A DNA stretch of 64,000 nucleotides, taken from the NCBI GenBank assembly GCA_963735055.1, contig CAVTJN010000017.1:186001-250000 (forward strand). Reading direction: 5' to 3'. The notes beneath the pieces were generated by a model that searched no databases, was not told where the DNA came from, and saw nothing but the letters and a program-made list of their open reading frames with translations. Numbering within the stretch: position 1 is the stretch's first letter; every line of letters starts with the position of its first letter. This document shows, in pieces, positions 26,751 to 35,238 of the stretch. Source of the DNA: JBBITI01 sp963735055. GTDB taxonomy: Bacteria > Chloroflexota > Dehalococcoidia > Dehalococcoidales > UBA2162. A program made the position numbers and the translations under genes.

Positions 26751-27881
26751 ATGGGTGAAGGTAACGTTCGCAGGCACAGGGATAAGCTGCTGTTCTTGAT
26801 GACGGCGGGGGCCATCGGAATTGTTCTGCTCGTCGTCGGCGGCTATCAACTGGTGGAGTTCACCGATTCCACCGCTTTCTGCGGTCAACTTTGCCATACC
26901 GTGATGGATCCTGAGTATACGGTGTTCCAGGAGTCTCCCCATTCGCGTGTTACCTGTGCCGAATGTCATGTGGGATCGGGGGCGGACTACCTGGTCAGGT
27001 CTAAGGTCAGTGGTATTCCCATGATTCTGGCGACTTTGACCGGGAACTATGAAAAGCCGATCCCGGTTCCGGTGAAGAATCTGCGGCCCGCCCGCGATAC
27101 TTGCGAACAGTGCCACCGGCCGGAGCGTTTTACCGGCGATCTGGTTCGGGTACACACGACGTACCTGCCGGACGAGGCGAATACGTCGAAGACCGACACG
27201 CGCGTGCTGCGGGTCGGAGGCGGCGAGGCGGAAGCCGCCAAGGATATCCACTGGCATATCGGCGCCCAGGTATACTACTTGCCGCTCAATGAGAATCGTA
27301 CCGAGATTGGTTGGGTGGGTGTGGTACAGGAAGACGGGACGATGGTGGAGTACGCCGATGCCTCCAAGGCCGCCGAAATTAGCCCGGACTTGATTGCCAA
27401 GGAAAAGCGGCTGATGGACTGCATGGATTGTCACAACCGGGCCACGCATGTCTTTAACTCGCCGGAGAAGCTGATCGACACAGCGTTCGTCCAGGGAAAA
27501 CTGGACGCGTCGCTGCCCTACTTGAAGCGCGAGGCGATGAGCGCCCTGGACCCCGTGAATGACAGTCTTGACGCCGCATTTGCCAGGGTCGAATCGATCA
27601 GGGACTTCTACCGGGTGTCGTATCCGAATGTTTATGCCGCCAGCCGCGCTGCTGTGGACAGGGCGGTCACCGTTCTCCAGGAGGTCGCCCGGCTGACGAC
27701 GTTTCCCCACATGAAAGTGGACTGGAAGAGTTACGTAAACCATTCCGCTCACAGTGCTGAGTCTCCCGGATGCTTCCGGTGTCATGGTAAGCTGGTGGCA
27801 ACCTCCGGTCCGACGGCCGGGAAGCCGGTCGATGCCGGTTGCGAGTCATGCCACTTCTTCCAATTACCGGTCCCCAATTAG
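26751..27881 (+). CDS. NapC/NirT-like membrane-anchored multihaem cytochrome c
   Basis: 376 residues. One N-terminal transmembrane helix (FLMTAGAIGIVLLVVGGY) precedes the NapC/NirT-type core. The first haem motif is CGQLCH, a CX3CH site, followed by TVMDPEY; then come CAECH, CEQCH, CMDCH, CFRCH and CESCH, six sites in all. NapC/NrfH family proteins take electrons from menaquinol to periplasmic reductases. The two extra C-terminal haems beyond the usual four lie in a tail of about 170 residues after CMDCH. AAAAGGAG precedes the ATG. Confidence 0.88.
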   Translation: MGEGNVRRHRDKLLFLMTAGAIGIVLLVVGGYQLVEFTDSTAFCGQLCHTVMDPEYTVFQESPHSRVTCAECHVGSGADYLVRSKVSGIPMILATLTGNYEKPIPVPVKNLRPARDTCEQCHRPERFTGDLVRVHTTYLPDEANTSKTDTRVLRVGGGEAEAAKDIHWHIGAQVYYLPLNENRTEIGWVGVVQEDGTMVEYADASKAAEISPDLIAKEKRLMDCMDCHNRATHVFNSPEKLIDTAFVQGKLDASLPYLKREAMSALDPVNDSLDAAFARVESIRDFYRVSYPNVYAASRAAVDRAVTVLQEVARLTTFPHMKVDWKSYVNHSAHSAESPGCFRCHGKLVATSGPTAGKPVDAGCESCHFFQLPVPN

Positions 27882-27988
27882 GTGAATCGCCGGAACCGGG
27901 GTGGCGTAGCGGGGCGGGTCTGTTTTTGAACCCAACGTATTGGTGCCGCCTTACCGCGCGGCCTGAAACCGGGTAGTATTATTGTGAA

Positions 27989-28010
27989 ATATGGGTAGCA
28001 GTACCCATAT
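27989..28010. promoter_or_regulatory. Inverted repeat, candidate operator
   Basis: Perfect 9-base arms ATATGGGTA and TACCCATAT separated by GCAG, in the gap of about 240 bases before the nonahaem lipoprotein gene. Two more GGGTA copies lie nearby (27971 and 28016). The symmetry fits a dimeric regulator site; the response regulator at 39895 is one candidate. Confidence 0.4.
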
Positions 28011-28123
28011 TGGCTGGGTACAGCTGCGTGGTAGAGTTTGATTTGTGACAGATTGTTCATAATGGTTTGGGAAAGGTGTGTGTGCAGAATGGTGGTTGGG
28101 ACAATAGGGAAATGGAGGACTGA

Positions 28124-30667
28124 ATGCTGAAGAGAGCAAGCCGAATTCTGGGTATCGGCGCCGCGATTGCCTCGATGCTGCTGCTACTGGGGGTAGTGGT
28201 GGGGTGCGAGGGCAAATTGGGGCCGGCGGGGGAGCCGGGTACCAGCAGGGGTACGCTGTCGGGTAAGGTGACCAACAGCCTCACTGGCGCCGGATTGTCG
28301 GGGGTGGCGGTTGCCCTTAACCCGGCGATCAAGGATGTAACCATCACCACCGGGGAAGGTGGTAACTACACAGCGCAGTTGCCGATTGGCAGCTATACGG
28401 TGACCTACACCAGGGCCGACTTCACGACGGCGACGCAGACGGTGGGGGTGGTGGCCGGGCAGACCTCGACCGCCGACCTGGCGCTGAAGCCGGCGAAACC
28501 GGTGGCGGTGAATGCCGGCGCCGATGTGACCAGCGCTCCGGGAGCTTCGGTTAGCCTCAAAGCGACCGTCACCCCCCTTGATGGCTCGACGGTCAGCTCA
28601 TACAAGTGGGTCCAGACCGGCGGCGTCAAGGCGACGGTTGATGGCGATGCGACGGCTACGATGAACGTGAAGCTGGGCACCGCTGAAGAGTACAAGGCGC
28701 AGTTCCTGGAAGGACTGGAGATTCTGGACCGGGCCGGCGTGCTCGGCATTTCGCCCTTCGCAATTGAAGAGGGGGAAATGACGACATTTGCCGTCACGGT
28801 GGTAACCTCGAGCGGGACCTATAAGGACTCCGTGAATGTCCTGGCCGCCATTCCTTATGTTGTGAGCCTGGGGATCCGCGACGTCCCCATCGGCCTGCCC
28901 GTGCTCATGAATGCGAAGAACGTCGCTTCCTATCAGTGGACCCTGACCGGGCCGGCGGGTACGAAAGCGACGGTCAACGATGCTAAGACCCGGAATCCTT
29001 ACTTTACGCCTGACGTGGTCGGTAAGTACACGCTGGCGGAGAAGACAAGCGGGGCCAACGTCGAGGTATATGCCGGAACTTGGGCCGGCGGTATTACCGG
29101 GCAAGATGCCAAAGGACGCCCGGTGACGGCCGGCTGCTCCGCTTGCCATGACGGCAAGATAGCTCCCGACAAGTTCACCGCCTGGAAGGCCTCCGGGCAC
29201 GCCGAAATCTTCACCCAGAATATCAACGATCCGGCCGGGCACTGGGCTATCACCTGCGCCCCCTGCCATACGGTCGGTTATGACCCGGTGGTGACGAATG
29301 GTGGTTTTGATGAGGCGGTGGCCGCCGAAGGTTGGAAAGTACCAGCTCACGGTGACGTCGGTCTGTACACCAAGATGCTGACCACGAATCCGAAGGCTAC
29401 GGCATTGTCTAATATTCAGTGTGAGAACTGCCACGGGCCGAACGACGGCACCGGGCTTCATCCCAACAAGATCATGGATGGCGCTCGCATCAGCATATCT
29501 TCCGATGTGTGCGGTTCTTGTCACGGTGAACCGCTGCGCCACGGGCGCTTCCAGCAGTGGGAAGAGAGCGGTCATGCCAATTACGAGCTGGCTATTGACG
29601 AGTCCGGCAGTTCATCGTGCGTCCGCTGCCACGTTGGACAGGGCTTCATGCTCTGGCTTAAGCAGGGCGATCTTACCAAGTCGATCCAAGGCGCCAACGG
29701 CAACGCCACGGCGGCCGAGTTGGTGGCCATGGGCATAAGCCGGGATACGGCCGAACCCCAGACTTGCGTCGTATGTCATGATCCCCATCAGCAGGGTACC
29801 GTCTCCGGCGAACCGACCACGGCTACCGTGCGCGTCGTCGACGAGACGAAGCTGTTACCCGCCGGGTTCCAGGCGACCGAAGTGGGCAAGGGTGCGTTGT
29901 GTATGACTTGCCACAACACGAGAAACCAGTTGCACAACGTTGATGCCCCGCCCACCAGTTATTCCGGGCCCCACTATTCATCTCAGGCCGACATCCTTAT
30001 GGGCGAAAACGCCTATTTCGTTAGCGTGGGGGCGCGGTCGCCGCACTCTTACCTTAAGGACACCTGCGTCACCTGCCACATGGAAGCGTCGCCTCCGCCG
30101 CCCGAGTACAGCAATGCGGGAGCGGGAACCAACCATAGCTTCAAGGCAAGCCTGACAATGTGTGCCGAGTGTCACTCCAAGACCCTTAACGCCGAGGCGC
30201 TCCAGGCCGGCGTGGAAGAAAAAATACATGAGCTGGCGGCCGCCCTTGGCAAGGGCTTGCTCGCCAAACTCCCGGCCTCCATGACCGTTAAGGACTACAC
30301 CGTCCACGATAATGCCGGCAAGTCCTATGACGTGCTCAGCAACGCCCTGGTGCTGGCTAAGGACAACATCGTTTCCGCCGAGGCCGCGGATATCCATGGT
30401 CAACAGGGCTATACCTTGAAACTCAAGACCCCGGTGACCTTAACTTACGCCCCGGCCGGTGAGCCGACGCATACCATGACGCTTAGTGCTTTGGAAGTGC
30501 GTTTGGGCGACTTCACCAGCGATGGCACCAAAGCGATCGTTGCGACGACCGACAACCTGGTGAAAGCCGGCTGGAATCTTGGTCTGGTCGAGGACGGTAG
30601 TCTGGGCATCCACAATCCCCAGTTCACCGTGGAAGTGCTGGAGGCCTCGATCGCTGCGTTGAAGTAG
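28124..30667 (+). CDS. Nonahaem cytochrome c lipoprotein with N-terminal beta domains
   Basis: 847 residues. Signal peptide with lipobox GVVVGC (Cys near residue 28) implies lipid anchoring outside the membrane. Residues about 42-120 resemble a carboxypeptidase-regulatory-like beta domain (GTLSGKVTNSLTGAGLSGV, then a repeated YTVTYTRADF pattern). Residues about 120-325 are immunoglobulin/PKD-like. From about 340 to 690 there are nine CxxCH sites: CSACH, CAPCH, CENCH, CGSCH, CVRCH, CVVCH, CMTCH, CVTCH and CAECH. The last 160 residues carry no haem. The domain order resembles surface multihaem cytochromes used for extracellular or cell-surface redox; acceptor unknown. Confidence 0.88.
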   Translation: MLKRASRILGIGAAIASMLLLLGVVVGCEGKLGPAGEPGTSRGTLSGKVTNSLTGAGLSGVAVALNPAIKDVTITTGEGGNYTAQLPIGSYTVTYTRADFTTATQTVGVVAGQTSTADLALKPAKPVAVNAGADVTSAPGASVSLKATVTPLDGSTVSSYKWVQTGGVKATVDGDATATMNVKLGTAEEYKAQFLEGLEILDRAGVLGISPFAIEEGEMTTFAVTVVTSSGTYKDSVNVLAAIPYVVSLGIRDVPIGLPVLMNAKNVASYQWTLTGPAGTKATVNDAKTRNPYFTPDVVGKYTLAEKTSGANVEVYAGTWAGGITGQDAKGRPVTAGCSACHDGKIAPDKFTAWKASGHAEIFTQNINDPAGHWAITCAPCHTVGYDPVVTNGGFDEAVAAEGWKVPAHGDVGLYTKMLTTNPKATALSNIQCENCHGPNDGTGLHPNKIMDGARISISSDVCGSCHGEPLRHGRFQQWEESGHANYELAIDESGSSSCVRCHVGQGFMLWLKQGDLTKSIQGANGNATAAELVAMGISRDTAEPQTCVVCHDPHQQGTVSGEPTTATVRVVDETKLLPAGFQATEVGKGALCMTCHNTRNQLHNVDAPPTSYSGPHYSSQADILMGENAYFVSVGARSPHSYLKDTCVTCHMEASPPPPEYSNAGAGTNHSFKASLTMCAECHSKTLNAEALQAGVEEKIHELAAALGKGLLAKLPASMTVKDYTVHDNAGKSYDVLSNALVLAKDNIVSAEAADIHGQQGYTLKLKTPVTLTYAPAGEPTHTMTLSALEVRLGDFTSDGTKAIVATTDNLVKAGWNLGLVEDGSLGIHNPQFTVEVLEASIAALK

Positions 30668-30755
30668 GATCGTATGTGGAGTTGGTTGGACCCGCCATGA
30701 ACCTGAGAGTGTTCGGAGACCGACTCTTACCAAATCGATAGGCTTAATGTACAAT

Positions 30756-30785
30756 AGGGAGGGAAGCTGAAAGGCTTCCCTCCCT
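30756..30785 (+). terminator. Strong hairpin, probable terminator
   Basis: A perfect 12-bp stem AGGGAGGGAAGC/GCTTCCCTCCCT with a 6-base loop between the nonahaem and dihaem genes. The following CGCGTTTGTT is only weakly T-rich, so attenuation or mRNA 3'-end protection are alternatives. Confidence 0.55.
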
Positions 30786-30842
30786 CGCGTTTGTTAGGAG
30801 CGCCGCAGGGGTCTATGTTAGTATTGATAAGGAGAGACTGGA

Positions 30843-31217
30843 ATGCTGTCAAAGAGGATCGCCTCGTGGTCGTTATTGGTCGGCCTGACGGTCGTGTTGT
30901 CATTGATGGTTGCCTGTAACAGCAGCACGGTGACGACCGGCACGACGGGAACAACCACGCCGGCGGCGACGACTCCCAGGACTACGACGCCGGTGGCCAC
31001 CACCGCGACGACTACACCCGCGGTGACGACTCCGAAAACTACTACGCCGGTGGCCACCACTACTTCGGGGGGAGCGGAGGGCCTTCCCGCCGATCACAAG
31101 AATCCACCGCGTACCGTGTGCCTGGTGTGCCATCAGACGGGCGTCGGCGGCGCCCCGAAATTCCCGGCTAACCACGCTTCGTATACTGATGCGATGTGCA
31201 CCGGTTGTCACAAGTAG
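30843..31217 (+). CDS. Dihaem c-type lipoprotein with Thr-rich linker
   Basis: 124 residues. Signal peptide with lipobox-like SLMVAC; Cys becomes the lipidated N-terminus. Residues about 30-75 are a Thr/Pro/Ala linker built of imperfect TTTPVATT-type repeats, probably an extended stalk. The C-terminal 45 residues carry CLVCH and CTGCH with intervening histidines (PADHKNPP, PANHASYTD) as likely distal ligands. A small electron carrier tethered to the membrane fits best. It lies between the nonahaem cytochrome and ccmE. Confidence 0.85.
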   Translation: MLSKRIASWSLLVGLTVVLSLMVACNSSTVTTGTTGTTTPAATTPRTTTPVATTATTTPAVTTPKTTTPVATTTSGGAEGLPADHKNPPRTVCLVCHQTGVGGAPKFPANHASYTDAMCTGCHK

Positions 31218-31309
31218 GCTTTTCCGGATTTCAACACTGGGATACTTCAGATGGGGTTGTGGTGTCGGGATGGTCTTTGGTCTTGTTCCGGCCACGGCAG
31301 GAGTTGGGG

Positions 31310-31708
31310 TTGCTTAAGAAGAAGAAGTTCATTATCGGTGCGATCATCGTTCTGGCCGCAATAGGCTTTCTGAGCGTCCGGGCATTCGCCGGGTCGGCGA
31401 CCTACTACTATGAGGTGGCCGAACTGGTGGGTAAGGGCGATGCGGTCCGGGGCGATACGGTAAAGGTGCGGGGCGTGGTGGCGGAGGGTTCGGTGGTACG
31501 GCAGACCGAGGGCGCCCGGCTGAGTTTCACTCTGGCCGACGCTACCGGAGTCAGTTCCGTTCCCGTGGTCTTTCAGGGGGTGGTCCCCGATACCTTCCAG
31601 GAAGGACGCGAGGTTGTCTGCGAGGGCTCCTGGGGGGCGGATAGCGTGTTTCGGGCGACTGTACTCATGCCCAAGTGCCCTTCCAGGTACACCCCGGTAT
31701 CCGGCTAG
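31310..31708 (+). CDS. ccmE: Cytochrome c maturation haem chaperone CcmE, CxxxY type
   Basis: 132 residues. One N-terminal signal-anchor helix (FIIGAIIVLAAIGFLSV) and an OB-fold-like beta domain (VKVRGVVAEGSV, LSFTLADATG, VVFQGVVPDTF). Classical CcmE binds haem through His in HxxxY; here the C-terminal motif is PKCPSRY, a CxxxY variant like that described in some archaea and sulfate reducers. The TTG at 31310 with CAGGAG upstream gives the normal length; longer in-frame upstream sequence is not convincing. Confidence 0.85.
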   Translation: MLKKKKFIIGAIIVLAAIGFLSVRAFAGSATYYYEVAELVGKGDAVRGDTVKVRGVVAEGSVVRQTEGARLSFTLADATGVSSVPVVFQGVVPDTFQEGREVVCEGSWGADSVFRATVLMPKCPSRYTPVSG

Positions 31709-31726
31709 CCGGACGGACAGGTTCTT

Positions 31727-34075
31727 ATGGCAGATCTTGGTTTTGTCGCGTTGTTGCTCGCGCTGTTGTTGGCGATCTTCTCCGCCATCGCGCTTGCGGT
31801 TGGCGGAAGGAGTGGCAACGCGCGGGTGCTGGAAATCGGCCGGGTGACGTTTCTGGCTACATGCACCCTGGTCACACTGTCGGTAGTTGCTCTCCTGTAT
31901 TTGCTGCTGGCCCATGATTTCAGCATCGAGTATGTGGCCAACTACAGCAGCCGCGATATGTCTCCGCTTTACATAATGAGCAGCCTGTGGGCGGGCAATG
32001 GCGGCTCTTTGTTGACGTGGGCGTGGCTGCTCGTTGTTTTCGGAGCGGCCTTCCTGTTGACCCGGTGGCGGAAATCGCCGGAGATTGCGCCTTACGCCTC
32101 GGCAGTCATCATGGGGACCACCGCCTTTTTCGTTCTTCTGGTGCTTGGTCAGGCGAACCCGTTCGCGAAGCTGGGATTCACCGCCGCGGAGGGGACCGGA
32201 CTGAATCCCTTGCTGGAAAACCCGGGCATGCTGATTCACCCTATTACGCTGTTGGCAGGGTACGTTGGCCTGACCGTTCCCTTTGCGATTGCTGTCGCCG
32301 CTTTGATCACGCGGCGTCTTGATAACGAGTGGGTGGCGCTGGCCCGCCGGTGGACGCTGGCGGCCTGGCTATTGCTGGGGGTTGGTAATCTCATCGGCGC
32401 CTGGTGGGCCTATGTCGAGCTGGGGTGGGGCGGTTATTGGGCTTGGGACCCCGTTGAGAATGCCAGCTTGATGCCGTGGCTGGTGGCGACCGCCCTTCTG
32501 CACTCGCTGTCGATGCAACGGCGCCGTGGGGCTTTCAAGATGTGGAGCATCTCCCTGGTAATTGTGACCTTTGAGTTGACGATTTTCGGCACCTTTATCA
32601 CCCGGAGCGGGATTCTATCATCGGTGCATGCCTTCCCTGATACTGGGATCGGACCTTATTTTACGGTGTTCATGTTGCTGTGTGCCGTAGTTCCTATCTG
32701 GCTGGCGTATCTGCGGCGGCACGAATTGATAAGTGACGGCGCCGAGGAGTCGTTGGTCTCGCGGGAAGGTACTTTCCTGTTGAACAACCTTCTCCTGGTG
32801 GGGTCCACGGTGGTTATTCTCCTGGGCACCATGTTCCCTCTCCTGTCGCGAACGTTCGGCGGCCGGGAGGTGGAGGTGGGGAAGTCGTTCTTCAACACGG
32901 TGAACGCGCCGGTATTCCTGGTGATTATCCTCTTGGCCGGGATCTGCACTACTATCGGGTGGAAACGGGCTTCCGGCCGTAATCTGTTGCGCAATCTGCT
33001 GTGGCCCGCCGTGGCCGCGATTCTGGTTACGGTTGTGGCAGCCGTGGTTGGGGCGCGTCAGATCGGGGCCGCCTTCGCCGTCTTTGTGGGGACTTTCGTG
33101 GTCGGCACCATTCTGTTTGAGTGGGGCCGGGGCGTTCGGGGGCGTGCGCGCGGCGGCGCCGAGAACCCGGTGAATGCCTTTTTCAACTTGATCGGCGCCA
33201 ATCGACCGCGGTATGGCGGGTACATCGTGCACATTGGCGTCGTCCTGATCGCCCTGGGCGTGGCCTGGTCGTCGCTTTATGCAGTGAGTACGGAAGCGAC
33301 CGTGAAGCCGGGCGAGTCGATTGAACTGGGCGGCTACCGTGTTACTTTTGACCGCCTGTCGGCCTATCAGACGGCGCGACGCCAGGGCGTGACCGCGTTT
33401 CTCAGCGTGGCCCGTGGGGACGCCGGCGTGGGTCAGCTTACTTCGCTGAAATTCTACGATCCCCGGGTGCAGGTGCAGGACGAAGCCGAGCGGCAATGGG
33501 TCACCGAGGTGGCCATCAGAAGTACGCCGGTTGAGGATCTGTATGTGATTCTGATCGGGTGGGATACCGACCAGAGTGCGGCTTTCAAGGTGCTGGTGAA
33601 CCCCCTGGTGATGTGGATATGGATTGGTGGTGCCGTGTTGATGCTGGGCGGGCTCGTCGCCTTCTGGCCGGAGCGGCGGCGGGGTAAGGCAACTGTCGGA
33701 AAGGCAACAGCCGGTTCAGGTGGTATCACCGGCGAATTGGAATCTGACTTACGCACCGGCATCTTGAGCAAGGACGAGTACGACGCACTGCAAGGGACTG
33801 CAGGGTCCGGAAAACGTGATATGCCGTCCTCGGGTGGCCTGCCTGGTGAGGGCGATGACGAGATCGAACGGCGGGTGCGGGCGCTGCGGCAGCAGAAACG
33901 GGCGGACAACCGCCCGCCTGCCGGGAAGAAGGGAGCGGGTGGGATTGGAGAGGGGAAGACCCAGCCCGGAGCGGCGAAAGGTGCGTCCCGGTGTCCCAGG
34001 TGCGGCCGGCCGGCCAAAGAGGGGGCGCGTTTTTGTACCTCGTGTGGAGCGAATTTGTCCGGGGGTAAGCGGTGA
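31727..34075 (+). CDS. ccmF: Cytochrome c haem lyase CcmF with C-terminal zinc-ribbon extension
   Basis: 782 residues. Many membrane helices; the haem-handling WWD-type motif is ELGWGGYWAWDPVENASLM near residue 235. The C-terminal periplasmic loop and last helix end near residue 645. Beyond the usual CcmF end there is a cytoplasmic tail of about 130 residues. It holds a short SHOCT/CcmI-like helix (SDLRTGILSKDEYDAL), a Lys/Gly-rich linker and a zinc ribbon, CPRCGRPAKEGARFCTSCG. CcmF attaches haem to CxxCH sites. Its stop overlaps the next gene's GTG by 4 bases. Confidence 0.9.
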   Translation: MADLGFVALLLALLLAIFSAIALAVGGRSGNARVLEIGRVTFLATCTLVTLSVVALLYLLLAHDFSIEYVANYSSRDMSPLYIMSSLWAGNGGSLLTWAWLLVVFGAAFLLTRWRKSPEIAPYASAVIMGTTAFFVLLVLGQANPFAKLGFTAAEGTGLNPLLENPGMLIHPITLLAGYVGLTVPFAIAVAALITRRLDNEWVALARRWTLAAWLLLGVGNLIGAWWAYVELGWGGYWAWDPVENASLMPWLVATALLHSLSMQRRRGAFKMWSISLVIVTFELTIFGTFITRSGILSSVHAFPDTGIGPYFTVFMLLCAVVPIWLAYLRRHELISDGAEESLVSREGTFLLNNLLLVGSTVVILLGTMFPLLSRTFGGREVEVGKSFFNTVNAPVFLVIILLAGICTTIGWKRASGRNLLRNLLWPAVAAILVTVVAAVVGARQIGAAFAVFVGTFVVGTILFEWGRGVRGRARGGAENPVNAFFNLIGANRPRYGGYIVHIGVVLIALGVAWSSLYAVSTEATVKPGESIELGGYRVTFDRLSAYQTARRQGVTAFLSVARGDAGVGQLTSLKFYDPRVQVQDEAERQWVTEVAIRSTPVEDLYVILIGWDTDQSAAFKVLVNPLVMWIWIGGAVLMLGGLVAFWPERRRGKATVGKATAGSGGITGELESDLRTGILSKDEYDALQGTAGSGKRDMPSSGGLPGEGDDEIERRVRALRQQKRADNRPPAGKKGAGGIGEGKTQPGAAKGASRCPRCGRPAKEGARFCTSCGANLSGGKR

Positions 34076-35238
34076 TATTTCGGGTTGTCCTGGCTGCGGT
34101 CCTGCTCGTTTTCATGTTGCCGGGTGTAGCGGTGGCCGCGACGCCGGCCGTCGGCAGCATCGAGGGCCAGTTAGTTAACGGCACCACTGGCGGTTCGGCC
34201 CTGGGCGGTCTCGACGTGGGGCTGTTCAGCCTGAATAGCGACAACACGACCGGACATTGGACCGTGAAGGCTGACTCCTCGGGACGGTTTGTCTTCGGGG
34301 ACGTGAGTACCGACCCAGGCAACGCCTACGCGGTGGGGGCGACGTTTCAGGGCGTGGACTATTTTACCGACCTGGTGAAGTTCAGCGACAATGAGACGAG
34401 CAAGAGCATTGACCTGACTGTGTACGATGCTACGGAAGACGATTCTGCAATCCGGATTGTTAACGCCCACACCATCGTCTTCCTGGAAGATGGTGCCCTG
34501 AGGATGCAGGAAGTGTACGTGTTTGCCAACATGTCAGACCGGACGTACGTCGGGTCCACGAACGGGACTGACGGAAGTCACCGGCAGACGTTGCGGTTCT
34601 CGCTTCCGGATGGCTTCGCCGAGTTGAACCTGGGTGGTGAACTGGCGGCGGCCGGCATCACTGCCAGCGACAGCGGATTTGTGGACACGCGGCCGGTGCA
34701 GCCGGGTTCGACGCAGGCGTTCTACAGTTACGTCGTGAGCCTGAAATCGGGCAGTTACACTTACCAGCGGGGCGTCGACTATCCGACCTTGAAGTACAGT
34801 ATGCTGGTTCAAGGGGATAAGGTGTCGATCCAGGGTGCCGGGCTGACTGGTTCCGGGACTACCGACATGGGGGGCACGCTCTTTACGGGAGTCACCGGAA
34901 GTGATCTGGCCCCGGGGACAAGTCTGTCAGTCCGGCTTTCCGGCCTGTCGTCTGCCGGCCAGAGGTCGCCGGTCCTGCTCTGGGTGATGATCGGCGGCGT
35001 GGTCGCGATTGTCGGTCTGATGATGGTCTATTTCATGAAGCGGAAGCGACCGGCTGCCGTTGTCGTTGATGGTGATGTGCCGGGTGAGGATGAGTTGCTG
35101 GCAGCAATCGCCGACCTGGACGAAGATTTCGAGAAAGGACGGATAGCCGCGGACCCGTACCGGGCGAAGCGCGCCCAGCTGAAGAGGGATCTGGCCGAAC
35201 TCATCGGAAGATCGAAGGGGGCCACCGCCGGGGGTTGA
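34072..35238 (+). CDS. Secreted beta-domain membrane protein of the ccm operon (CcmI/H-like role proposed)
   Basis: 388 residues. Signal peptide (VVLAAVLLVFMLPGVAVAA), a carboxypeptidase-regulatory-like beta domain (about 25-115) and a second beta-rich domain, then one transmembrane helix (LLWVMIGGVVAIVGLMMVYF near 305). The cytoplasmic tail, DELLAAIADLDEDFEKGRIA followed by YRAKRAQLKRDLAEL, resembles the helical hairpin of CcmI/CycH proteins. There is no recognisable CcmH CxxC site. It lies inside the ccm operon with overlaps on both sides, so a part in apocytochrome handling is likely; no named family. Confidence 0.65.
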   Translation: MIFRVVLAAVLLVFMLPGVAVAATPAVGSIEGQLVNGTTGGSALGGLDVGLFSLNSDNTTGHWTVKADSSGRFVFGDVSTDPGNAYAVGATFQGVDYFTDLVKFSDNETSKSIDLTVYDATEDDSAIRIVNAHTIVFLEDGALRMQEVYVFANMSDRTYVGSTNGTDGSHRQTLRFSLPDGFAELNLGGELAAAGITASDSGFVDTRPVQPGSTQAFYSYVVSLKSGSYTYQRGVDYPTLKYSMLVQGDKVSIQGAGLTGSGTTDMGGTLFTGVTGSDLAPGTSLSVRLSGLSSAGQRSPVLLWVMIGGVVAIVGLMMVYFMKRKRPAAVVVDGDVPGEDELLAAIADLDEDFEKGRIAADPYRAKRAQLKRDLAELIGRSKGATAGG

